From an uncultured Bdellovibrio sp. (lineage in GTDB: Bacteria; Bdellovibrionota; Bdellovibrionia; Bdellovibrionales; Bdellovibrionaceae): a stretch of DNA of 10,877 bases. Positions 1-5,974 of this stretch are shown one piece after another. Numbering within the stretch: position 1 is the stretch's first letter; each line of letters begins with the position of its first letter. The DNA is taken from positions 1 to 10,877 of the forward strand of contig CALMPX010000193.1 in NCBI GenBank assembly GCA_937871355.1. The letters run 5' to 3'. Below the pieces are notes generated by a model. It worked only from the letters and a program-made list of their open reading frames with translations, made no database searches and was not told where the DNA came from. A program made the position numbers and the translations under genes.

Positions 1-12
1 CCGCGGAAATAT

Positions 13-52
13 AAAAAGCCCAATAATAAAACCGTTGGGCTTTTTTGTTTTT
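13..52 (+). terminator. Rho-independent terminator at the left edge
   Basis: An 11-bp perfect stem is formed by AAAAAGCCCAA (13-23) and TTGGGCTTTTT (35-45), with an 11-nt loop. The right arm runs into a long T-rich tract (40-52). The A-run on the left arm means it could also work on the minus strand. It probably ends a gene lying to the left of the window. The following frame (35-655) stays open through this hairpin, so the only non-ATG start there (TTG at 35) sits inside the terminator stem and is not a believable initiation site. Confidence 0.85.
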
Positions 53-655
53 TTCTCTCAAGCTGGAAGTGAGGACACAAAAGCATCCAATGACTATTTT
101 GAGACGGCCAAGGCTTACATCAACGCATCTACACCATTTGGTTCCCAAACAAATGTAGATGATAGCTTAAATATTAAAATTGAATTTGACCCATCGCTGA
201 CGACTCATTCAGGTAGTCAGAACATAACAAATGTGGGTTATCTTGCAACGGTTAGAAAAAAGTTAACCATGAATGCTGACAAAACTTTAATTATGATTGA
301 AAGAATTCAAGCTTCACAAAAAGATGGAACAACAATGTCCCTAACGATGCGTTCAGGCAACAATAAACGTAGGACTGATGATGGACTCGGCGGTTTTTTC
401 AGACAAAAAGGTTTTACAGACACGGCTTGTGATAGAATAGTTTTTAATGCGACAGGCCAGGGGGTTTGCCTTAATATGATTGGCGGAAGCCTTCAAATGT
501 CAAAATTATCCACTAGTTTTGGTAATCGTATTGCATCGGGATGTTCAGATACTGGAACCGGTATTTCATGCGGCAAACGAGATAAGATTGTGAGTGTTAA
601 AACAGTAACCAGCGGTGTTGTAACAGACTCAGTATTTAGACCTCAAGCGCCTTAA
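35..655 (+). CDS. Headless ORF, possibly 5'-truncated exported or pilin-like domain
   Basis: I do not recognise this protein. The frame is open from the window edge to the TAA at 653-655. The only upstream start-like codon is TTG at 35, inside a terminator stem, with no ribosome binding site. The first in-frame GTG is near 230 and the first ATG is near 269, both deep in the domain. The product would have a short hydrophobic patch (GFFVFF) and then a polar domain rich in Ser, Thr, Asn and Gly. It has four cysteines (residues 132, 145, 170 and 179, counting from the TTG), as in exported disulfide-bonded domains. The region GSEDTKASNDYFETAKAYIN could be the tail of a pilin-type N-terminal helix whose leader is missing, but that is a guess. 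It ends 5 bases before the reverse transcriptase gene and has higher GC (about 40% in one hand-counted line) than the genes that follow. It may be a truncated pseudogene, a promoterless cassette, or the end of a gene fused by rearrangement. Confidence 0.5.
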   Translation: MGFFVFFSQAGSEDTKASNDYFETAKAYINASTPFGSQTNVDDSLNIKIEFDPSLTTHSGSQNITNVGYLATVRKKLTMNADKTLIMIERIQASQKDGTTMSLTMRSGNNKRRTDDGLGGFFRQKGFTDTACDRIVFNATGQGVCLNMIGGSLQMSKLSTSFGNRIASGCSDTGTGISCGKRDKIVSVKTVTSGVVTDSVFRPQAP

Positions 656-660
656 ATTTA

Positions 661-2025
661 ATGATTTCTCTTGAGCTTTTAGAAAGGAGTTTTGATCATC
701 TTTTGGCAAAAGCGATCAAGACTCCACATCGTTTTATTGGAGAAAATTCCTTAAATATTAAGGACATCCAGTTTTATAAAGCGGAATATCTTAAGCAGCT
801 GGATCATGAATTAAAAAATGATTGCTATACGCCGTCGGTATTAAAGAGAATTACCGTCGTTACTGATAAAGAACGGAGAGTTTTTCAGTTTCCGCTGAGA
901 GATTTGATTGTTCACAATGTCTTTGCCCTGACGCTTAAAGAAAAAATAGAGCCCTATTTGTCAGACAATCTTTTTTCATATCGAAAAGGTAAAAATTCTC
1001 ACCAAGCATTAAATCGAGTTGTTCAAAAAATTCGAAATTATAAAAAAATATATACAGGGCCGCTTAAATCTAGAGGGCTGTATGTCATACGAAAAGATAT
1101 TTCTAAGTACACAGATTATATTTCGACAGCTCCGCAATCGATTTTGTTAAATCAAATGTGGTCTTTTATGCAAAAAAACAATATTCATATTTCTAAATCT
1201 GATAAAGCACTTATCGTTAAAATACTTAATCCACATTATATAGAAGAAGAAAAACAATCTCAATCCAATCCTCATCAGAAAGATTTGCAAAAAAATATTC
1301 AAACTTTTCACTTTCTTCCGACAGGGTCACCGCTAGTTACGGTGTTGGCTAATTTTTATTTAAATGAACTGGATCATAACATGTCGGCCTTAACGAACTC
1401 TTTATATATTAGATTTGGAGATGATATTTTGTTTGTTACAGATTCTAAACAACAGTTTATCATAGCCGACGAAATTTTAATTAAAACATGCGAGGAAAAA
1501 GAATTAACTTTTAATGCACAAAAATCTACTAACTATTTTATTAATTCAGCAGGAAGAACGTTAAAAGAGGATTTAGATTTAACTATTAAAGGATGTCACT
1601 GTTTTGATTACTTAGGAGCTAGAATTAGTTTTGACTCCGGATTAGAATTAAAAACGAGTAAAAAAAATCAATTCTTTTCGGACTTGAAAAAATATCTAAA
1701 AAATTTAAGTCTTAATTTAAAATATGAATATGGAGAAGACTGGTACTTGAAAGAAAACAATATCTTAGTCTTTGTTCAAGCGATAAATGAAATGTTAGAT
1801 ATCAAATCAGCATTTTATATCCGTTACTTAGACTTTATTATGTTTAATATATCTGACAGACACTATTTTAGATTGCTTGATAATGAAATTTCATATGAAG
1901 TGCTTAAAATGCTAAAGCCTAAACAAAATGCAATATTTTCTTCTCGTCCATACAGAGTTTTGCGTGAACAATTTGGTCTAAAACGTCTCGAAAGTAAAAA
2001 AAATCATCTTTATGATAACAATTAA
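661..2025 (+). CDS. Reverse transcriptase (RNA-directed DNA polymerase), unassigned class
   Basis: This 454-aa protein has the ordered palm motifs of bacterial reverse transcriptases. The finger region has PLRDLIVHNVF (78-88) and SDNLFSYRKGKNSHQAL (101-117), which match the group II intron-like pattern of FSDxxxGFRPGxSxHQAL. Motif A is VIRKDISKYTD with catalytic D146. Motif B is LPTGSPLVTVLANFYLNELD (219-238). Motif C is YIRFGDDILF, with D254 and D255 and FG replacing the usual YA/YV before DD. Motif D/E is FDYLGARIS (315-323). About 110 further residues form a possible thumb. I see no maturase or HNH domain, no retron NAxxH/VTG motifs and no DGR-type SQ motif, so subtype is open; an unknown-group or Abi-like RT is plausible. 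The ATG at 661 lacks a good ribosome binding site, and AAAGGAG at 683-689 lies inside the gene, so a later start such as TTG 703 is possible. The 3' end overlaps the next gene by 14 nt, indicating an operon. Confidence 0.9.
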   Translation: MISLELLERSFDHLLAKAIKTPHRFIGENSLNIKDIQFYKAEYLKQLDHELKNDCYTPSVLKRITVVTDKERRVFQFPLRDLIVHNVFALTLKEKIEPYLSDNLFSYRKGKNSHQALNRVVQKIRNYKKIYTGPLKSRGLYVIRKDISKYTDYISTAPQSILLNQMWSFMQKNNIHISKSDKALIVKILNPHYIEEEKQSQSNPHQKDLQKNIQTFHFLPTGSPLVTVLANFYLNELDHNMSALTNSLYIRFGDDILFVTDSKQQFIIADEILIKTCEEKELTFNAQKSTNYFINSAGRTLKEDLDLTIKGCHCFDYLGARISFDSGLELKTSKKNQFFSDLKKYLKNLSLNLKYEYGEDWYLKENNILVFVQAINEMLDIKSAFYIRYLDFIMFNISDRHYFRLLDNEISYEVLKMLKPKQNAIFSSRPYRVLREQFGLKRLESKKNHLYDNN

Positions 2026-3067
2026 TCAACTTCGGCAAAAGATTATTGGTCGGCCCAGCTTAGAGGCGGCGCTTTTAGGGCCAGGCTTTGTTCCCTATTT
2101 TATTTATCGCACACGATTTTACTTTTTTTCCATTATTTTTTTCTATTTTTCATTTTTCATTAAAAATTTCTTTTTAGGTTCAGATTATTCAAATTTTTAT
2201 ACATCCCAAATGGCTCAGTTAGAACAATTCATTTTTTGGATTACTCAAATAATATGGCTATTTATTTTAGCTAATGAACTTAATTCGGATTTTTTGACAG
2301 TAGCACGCAATAAACGGAGTTATATTAAATTATTTTTTCCCCTATCTTTAATCCTTTGTCTTTTTTTTGGTATTGTTCTCTACTTAAAAGGTCTTTTGGT
2401 TTTTACTTATTTATCTATTTACGGGTTAGTCAGTGTCATTTTTTTATTTCAGGTTTTTAGTTTTGTCATACTCAAAACACTTCACGCAAGTATTTACAGC
2501 TCAAAAAGAGTTTATGTTAATATTTGGTTTATTTACGCCGTCCATTTTTTATCAGTTTATTTGCTCTTATATTTCTGGGAAAGATTTAATTATTGGAGCA
2601 TACCCATTTCATTTGGTTTTCAAATTGTGGGCTTAGTGTCAGTCAGAGGCTTTTATTATTTAAAAGAATATAAACTACAATTTAAAAAAAAACCTGCACT
2701 TGAAGAAAGCTGGAAAAGTTTTATTACTAGTTTAAACTGGCATTATTTATTTTTTGCAGTTATTTGTGTTTTGCCTGATATTATCCTATACTCCTCAGTG
2801 CAATTTGTATTTTTTAAAAAATCCAATTACTCGTTTATTTTTTATTTCTTGGCTGCGCTAACAAATAGTCGGATTCCTTCTTTGTTTTTTCAAGATTTCT
2901 TAAAATATTCAGATGAAAAATATAATTTAATTCTAGATCGGTATGAAAAAAAGTTATCAATATTTTTCTTATCAACAGCATTACTTTTACACGCGCTATT
3001 TCTTTTTTCAAAGTATTTATTGTTTGGTTATATTAACTATAGGCTCGCATTGTTTTCAATTTTGTAG
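2012..3067 (+). CDS. Polytopic membrane protein, possible N-terminal part of a MOP/PelG-like exporter
   Basis: This 351-aa protein is very rich in Phe, Tyr, Leu and Ile, with about nine or ten predicted membrane helices (roughly 37-55, 72-88, 106-125, 130-153, 168-187, 194-214, 244-262, 272-293, 315-335 and a final one beginning near 340). Helix 10 is cut off by a TAG at 3065-3067. The pattern, including the SRIPSLFFQDFLKYSDEKYNLILDRYEKKL segment before helix 9, recalls polysaccharide flippases of the MOP superfamily (Wzx, PelG). That is a fold-level inference, not a residue-level match. The start overlaps the reverse transcriptase end by 14 nt and has no Shine-Dalgarno, so translation is probably coupled. 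Sample 60-base lines here are about 20% GC, well below the rest of the window. It is probably the first part of a longer protein continuing in the same frame at 3068-3817. Confidence 0.75.
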   Translation: MITINQLRQKIIGRPSLEAALLGPGFVPYFIYRTRFYFFSIIFFYFSFFIKNFFLGSDYSNFYTSQMAQLEQFIFWITQIIWLFILANELNSDFLTVARNKRSYIKLFFPLSLILCLFFGIVLYLKGLLVFTYLSIYGLVSVIFLFQVFSFVILKTLHASIYSSKRVYVNIWFIYAVHFLSVYLLLYFWERFNYWSIPISFGFQIVGLVSVRGFYYLKEYKLQFKKKPALEESWKSFITSLNWHYLFFAVICVLPDIILYSSVQFVFFKKSNYSFIFYFLAALTNSRIPSLFFQDFLKYSDEKYNLILDRYEKKLSIFFLSTALLLHALFLFSKYLLFGYINYRLALFSIL

Positions 3068-3076
3068 TGCTCTGTA

Positions 3077-3817
3077 ATGACTTTATTTGGTAGTTTTGTT
3101 TTGAGACGATTTGCTCAATTAAGATTTTATGATTTAACATTCTATTCATTAACAGTATCGTTGTGTATTTATTTTTCAGTTTATGCCTTTTATCTGAAAA
3201 GATTTTATTTAGCTATTAGTATTTTGTGTATATGTTTTTTTGTACTTATTTATGTAATGCCAAGAGTATTTTTTCATTTAAAAAACAAACTCCACAAAGT
3301 TTCAAATCAGGACTCTTTTGATTTTTATAAACAAAAATATCCTTTTCTATCTGTAACAAGTTTTCGTTTAGATGGGGTATCGCAAAAACATATCTATTTT
3401 ATAAACTTTTTGATTTCAAATAAGTCAAAAATTAAAGTGTTATATAAAAACAAGAATAGTCTCGTTCAAATTATTCATAATGATAAATTAGTGATGAAAA
3501 ATCTATTCCCTTTTATGCGAGACTTCTCATTTATAAAGCCTTCTGATGTCTCACTTTTAAAAAATGAGGCAAAATTACAAAAATTCTTATTTTTTTCATT
3601 TCCAGAATTACATTTTTTTAAATCAAAAGTTAAATTTGCATTTAAATCTGAGATCATTTTTATGCCAATTGATCTTAAGCTTTTGTTTAAACGTATTTTT
3701 AAAGGTCATAAAAGTTCGCAAAAAAGTTATGCCAACCAAACACCACATCAAATTACAACTGACTGGCATCGGGAAAGCGTTAGTTCAATTAGTATTAATT
3801 TAAAAAACCAGTCGTAA
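3077..3817 (+). CDS. Membrane protein with C-terminal soluble tail; likely continuation of the preceding frame
   Basis: This 246-aa frame starts with an ATG three codons after the TAG of the upstream gene and in the same reading frame. There is no Shine-Dalgarno before it, which argues against independent initiation. Residues 1-17 look like the second half of a membrane helix whose first half ends the upstream protein. Two clear helices follow (about 20-40 and 42-66), then about 180 residues that look cytoplasmic and basic, with Lys/Phe-rich stretches. Joined to the upstream frame it would give about 12 helices plus a soluble tail, 601 residues if the UAG were read as an amino acid. I do not recognise the tail domain. 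It could be translated by reinitiation or readthrough, or be the dead remainder of a gene broken by a nonsense mutation. Confidence 0.6.
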   Translation: MTLFGSFVLRRFAQLRFYDLTFYSLTVSLCIYFSVYAFYLKRFYLAISILCICFFVLIYVMPRVFFHLKNKLHKVSNQDSFDFYKQKYPFLSVTSFRLDGVSQKHIYFINFLISNKSKIKVLYKNKNSLVQIIHNDKLVMKNLFPFMRDFSFIKPSDVSLLKNEAKLQKFLFFSFPELHFFKSKVKFAFKSEIIFMPIDLKLLFKRIFKGHKSSQKSYANQTPHQITTDWHRESVSSISINLKNQS

Positions 3818-3819
3818 AC

Positions 3820-3918
3820 TTATTTTATTTTTCTGTATGACAACCAGTACCCTCGATAACGAAGGCTTTTGATGACTTTTTTGTTAACACGTATCGTTTC
3901 ACGGTGACCATAGAGCAT
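3820..3918 (-). pseudogene. Possible IS3-family OrfB (HTH_21-like) remnant
   Basis: A 32-codon antisense frame reads MLYGHRETIRVNKKVIKSLR followed by YRGYWLSYRKIK. This resembles the segment YGYRRI...RGIRVNxKRVYRLMRExGL of IS3-family OrfB transposases, with several residues missing after YGHR. An in-frame stop lies directly upstream, and a second frame (MEKIQRLKIN..., from about 3956 leftward) could be the shifted preceding part. No inverted repeats or intact transposase are present. If real, it is a decayed fragment lying 3 bases from the end of the reverse transcriptase island. The match is short and made by eye, so chance similarity is quite possible. Confidence 0.25.
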
Positions 3919-4002
3919 TTATTTTCAGCCTCTGTATTTTTTCCATAGTTTAAATCATTGAGATCCTATTTAAATGGGTGCGGCACTTGAAGGCCTAAGA
4001 TG

Positions 4003-4030
4003 TTGACAGTTTTGCATCTTAAAATATAAA
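4003..4030 (+). promoter_or_regulatory. Sigma-70-type promoter for the secreted 152-aa protein
   Basis: TTGACA (4003-4008) is a consensus -35 box. It is followed after 16 bp by TATAAA (4025-4030) as the -10 box. The expected transcript start is near 4037-4038, giving a leader of about 24 nt. The leader carries AAGGAG (4049-4054), 6 nt before the ATG at 4061. This is the best promoter plus ribosome binding site in the window. It shows that the downstream gene is transcribed independently of the island at 661-3817. Confidence 0.75.
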
Positions 4031-4060
4031 ACAACAGCATCTAAAAACAAGGAGAACCAT

Positions 4061-4519
4061 ATGAATAAATTTTTTGTACTTTTCGTTGCCCTATTTTCGA
4101 TATTTTCAAATCAGGCTTTTGCTAAAAAGGATAAAAATCCACCGACACCTGTAGTCTATAACTATACCTGCACGCCTTATCAAAACGCTCTTCCAACTTT
4201 TGAAATGAAGACAAGTTATGTCGGCACGGGAAGTCCAGGTTTAGGTCATGGTCTATTTGGATTAACTATTAAAAGTACTGAATTAAATATTCAACTAAAT
4301 ACAAATCAATACTTCAGTGGAAGTATGCAGTTTAACAATGTTGTTACAGCTAACAACGAAGTAATCACGCTCCAAATGGAACATGATTTATTTTTAGGTG
4401 GTTTATTAAGAAATGGACCTTACGGAGAAGATACTTCTACTGAATTAGCTGGTTTGGTTAGAGTTTTTAAACAAGGTCAAATTTTCAGTTTCTATTGTTC
4501 TCGTCCACTTCCATTTTAA
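4061..4519 (+). CDS. Small secreted protein of unknown function
   Basis: This 152-aa protein has a classical signal peptide: MNK, a hydrophobic core (FFVLFVALFSIF) and an AFA/KK cleavage site near residue 21. The mature part of about 130 residues is polar and beta-like, rich in Asn, Thr, Gly and Ser, with only two cysteines (around residues 37 and 147) that could form one disulfide near the two ends. The pattern of repeated short beta-type segments (FEMKTSYVG, FGLTIKSTELNIQLNTN, GSMQFNNVVT) fits a small periplasmic or surface beta-sandwich. No catalytic motif is visible and I do not recognise the family. It has its own strong promoter and ribosome binding site and is followed by a strong hairpin, so it looks like a single-gene transcript that may be highly expressed. 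Confidence 0.85.
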   Translation: MNKFFVLFVALFSIFSNQAFAKKDKNPPTPVVYNYTCTPYQNALPTFEMKTSYVGTGSPGLGHGLFGLTIKSTELNIQLNTNQYFSGSMQFNNVVTANNEVITLQMEHDLFLGGLLRNGPYGEDTSTELAGLVRVFKQGQIFSFYCSRPLPF

Positions 4520-4532
4520 TCCTATAGCCATT

Positions 4533-4598
4533 TCTCATTGAATCTGATGAGACTAAAGTGATGTGAAAAACCTTCTAGACGTTGGTTTATCACATCAC
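4533..4598 (+). repeat. Tandem hairpins downstream of the secreted protein gene
   Basis: A small hairpin is formed by TCTCAT (4533-4538) and ATGAGA (4547-4552). A larger one follows: GTGATGTGAAAAACC (4558-4572) pairs with GGTTTATCACATCAC (4584-4598), 15 bp with one mismatch and an 11-nt loop. The sequence after it (ATCTGTGCTTTTAATC) has only a short T-run, so it is not a textbook intrinsic terminator. It could end or stabilise the 3' end of the upstream transcript, or be a protein-binding inverted repeat. Confidence 0.55.
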
Positions 4599-4754
4599 AT
4601 CTGTGCTTTTAATCAATATTATCTACGTATTCACAAATTTCAGCTTAAACCAGATGCCTTAACTCAACTAGAGTCTATCTGACCGCTTTGAATTTCATTA
4701 TTTTATATGCTAATGTGTTCTAGTTAAATCATGCCCTTAACTAAAGGATCTTTT

Positions 4755-5291
4755 ATGCCTTGCCACTGTGGATCGACACAAAAATTTAATGTCTGCTGCG
4801 AACCTTTTCTTGAAGGAAAAGCTGTAGCCGACACCGCTGAAAAACTAATGCGTTCTCGTTACTCCGCCTACGTCATAGCAAATATTGATTATCTTGAAAC
4901 AACTTTGGCGCCCGAATCAAGATCTGATTTTGATGCGAAAGCCACAAAGCAATGGGCTAAACAAGCGAAATGGAAAAACCTTCAAATTATTTCAACCGAT
5001 AAAGGCACAGCTCACGATACAACTGGCACAGTTGAATTTATCGCTACCTACAATGATGGCGCAGAAACATTAGACCACCATGAAGTTTCTCAGTTTAGAA
5101 AAGACACTAAAGAAAATCGTTGGTATTTCGTCGATGGCGACGCTCATACACACAAAGAAGGCGAAGGCCATCAACACCACCATGAAAAACCACAAACCGT
5201 GGTACGCGCTCAACCAAAAATTGGCCGAAACGATCCTTGTACTTGTGGCAGTGGAAAAAAATATAAAAAGTGCTGCGGTGTAGACGCATAA
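4755..5291 (+). CDS. ychJ: YchJ-family SEC-C / NTF2-like protein (UPF0225)
   Basis: This 178-aa protein begins with a SEC-C zinc-binding motif (PCHCGS...FNVCC, residues 2-15). It ends with a second one (RNDPCTCGSGKKYKKCC). The central part, including LMRSRYSAYVIANIDYLETT and a YNDGAETLDHHEVSQF...RWYFVDGD segment, is the NTF2-like domain of the YchJ family. A His-rich linker (HTHKEGEGHQHHHEKP) precedes the C-terminal SEC-C motif and might bind metal. The family's exact role is not established; SEC-C motifs bind zinc and, in SecA, contact SecB and ribosomes. I chose the ATG at 4755 because AAAGGA (4743-4748) is ideally spaced and the SEC-C motif starts at residue 2, as in the family. An ATG at 4731 would add 8 residues without a ribosome binding site. 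No clear terminator follows. Confidence 0.92.
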   Translation: MPCHCGSTQKFNVCCEPFLEGKAVADTAEKLMRSRYSAYVIANIDYLETTLAPESRSDFDAKATKQWAKQAKWKNLQIISTDKGTAHDTTGTVEFIATYNDGAETLDHHEVSQFRKDTKENRWYFVDGDAHTHKEGEGHQHHHEKPQTVVRAQPKIGRNDPCTCGSGKKYKKCCGVDA

Positions 5292-5647
5292 AAATTTATG
5301 CAATTTTATTTTAGGTGGAGTTATTAATTGCACGCGCGCGCTCAATGGCGAATTCAATGAAACAATTAAATTATCCCTCGGCAATAAAATGTACGCCGCT
5401 CTTTTCTTAGAGCTCAAAACGACTGGCGCCCGAACTCAACTCCAAACATCAAAAAATATTTATTTTATTCCTGAGTTTAAGTATAGTAGGGCCCTTGGTA
5501 ACGACCATTATCATTAGTGTGACTCTTTTTTCTTTTATGGCAGACGTAGATTCTTATTCTAGTCTTTTCTAACAAGATGTTGTTTAATCTGTTTAAGCTT
5601 GCTGAAAAACAGTTTTAAACTATACTAAATTCAACAGGAGTTGCTTT
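5292..5647. other. 356-base spacer without a convincing gene
   Basis: No RNA gene or well-supported CDS is visible. The + strand has a frame open from 5284 to the TAG at 5515-5517, which reads protein-like (for example MYAALFLELKTTGARTQLQT from the ATG at 5389). It has no ribosome binding site and only 42 codons from that ATG, so it may be a gene remnant or chance. AGGTGGAG at 5313-5320 looks like a ribosome binding site but leads only to a 10-codon frame. The right end (5599-5640) holds the promoter and ribosome binding site of the next gene. Confidence 0.5.
5599..5640 (+). promoter_or_regulatory. Promoter and ribosome binding site of the DUF4234 gene
   Basis: TTGCTG (5599-5604) and TATACT (5621-5626), separated by 16 bp, form a plausible sigma-70 promoter with a good -10 and a weak -35. 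AGGAG (5636-5640) lies 7 nt before the GTG at 5648 and fixes that GTG as the start. The predicted leader is short, about 15 nt. Confidence 0.5.
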
Positions 5648-5974
5648 GTGATTAAAAAAAGAAATATGTTCGTTCAAATTCTATTGATGATTTTTACATT
5701 CGGACTATACAGTTTCTATTGGTTTTATCAAACGGCTAAAGAAATGAAGACCCTGACTCGGGAAGCAGAAGCGGCTCCCACTTTATGGCTGATTCTAATG
5801 TTTGTCCCGCTCGGAGCCTTCTTTTCGTTTTATAAATATTCTGAACTTTACGAAAAAGTTTGCACTGAAAAATTAAACAAATGGCTGATTTTTGTTCTCA
5901 CGCTTGTTTTTTATCCCGCAGTTTGGTTTTTAGTTCAAACTGATTTAAATGCGCTCGCTGATAAAAAAGTTTAG
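5648..5974 (+). CDS. DUF4234-type small membrane protein
   Basis: This 108-aa protein has the start of a DUF4234 domain: a short basic N-terminus, then a helix ending in TFGLYSFYWFYQTAKEM (17-33), matching the family pattern TxGIYxxYWxYK. Membrane helices are at about 8-26, 44-62 and 78-97, with short charged connections (KEMKTLTREAE and ELYEKVCTEKLNK). The function of the family is unknown. The GTG start at 5648 is supported by AGGAG 7 nt upstream. Its TAG stop overlaps the TAA stop of the convergent glycosyltransferase gene by 4 nt, so no room remains for a terminator between the two genes. Confidence 0.85.
   Translation: MIKKRNMFVQILLMIFTFGLYSFYWFYQTAKEMKTLTREAEAAPTLWLILMFVPLGAFFSFYKYSELYEKVCTEKLNKWLIFVLTLVFYPAVWFLVQTDLNALADKKV

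Noticed and set aside
166..760. Shared CTTAAATATTAA in the headless ORF and the start of the RT gene, both coding SLNIK
   Set aside because: Twelve AT-only-like bases are expected by chance in such AT-rich DNA, and the flanks do not match.
661..2025. Group II intron or retron
   Set aside because: No maturase or endonuclease domain is visible, I see no intron domain V-like hairpin, and no retron msr/msd structure or NAxxH and VTG motifs.
500..4060. Diversity-generating retroelement with the ORF at 35-655 as target
   Set aside because: I compared the last 150 bases of that ORF with the spacers by eye and found no near-repeat with adenine-specific differences. The RT motif B (LPTGSP) is also not the DGR type.
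4563..4682. GTG-started 39-codon ORF (MKNLLDVGLSHHICAFNQYY...)
   Set aside because: It has no ribosome binding site and overlaps the strong hairpin at 4558-4598, so its composition is explained by the inverted repeat.
5070..5417. 115-aa minus-strand ORF opposite ychJ
   Set aside because: It lies mostly antisense to the well-supported ychJ gene, and its composition is the mirror of that gene. No ribosome binding site or family match was seen.
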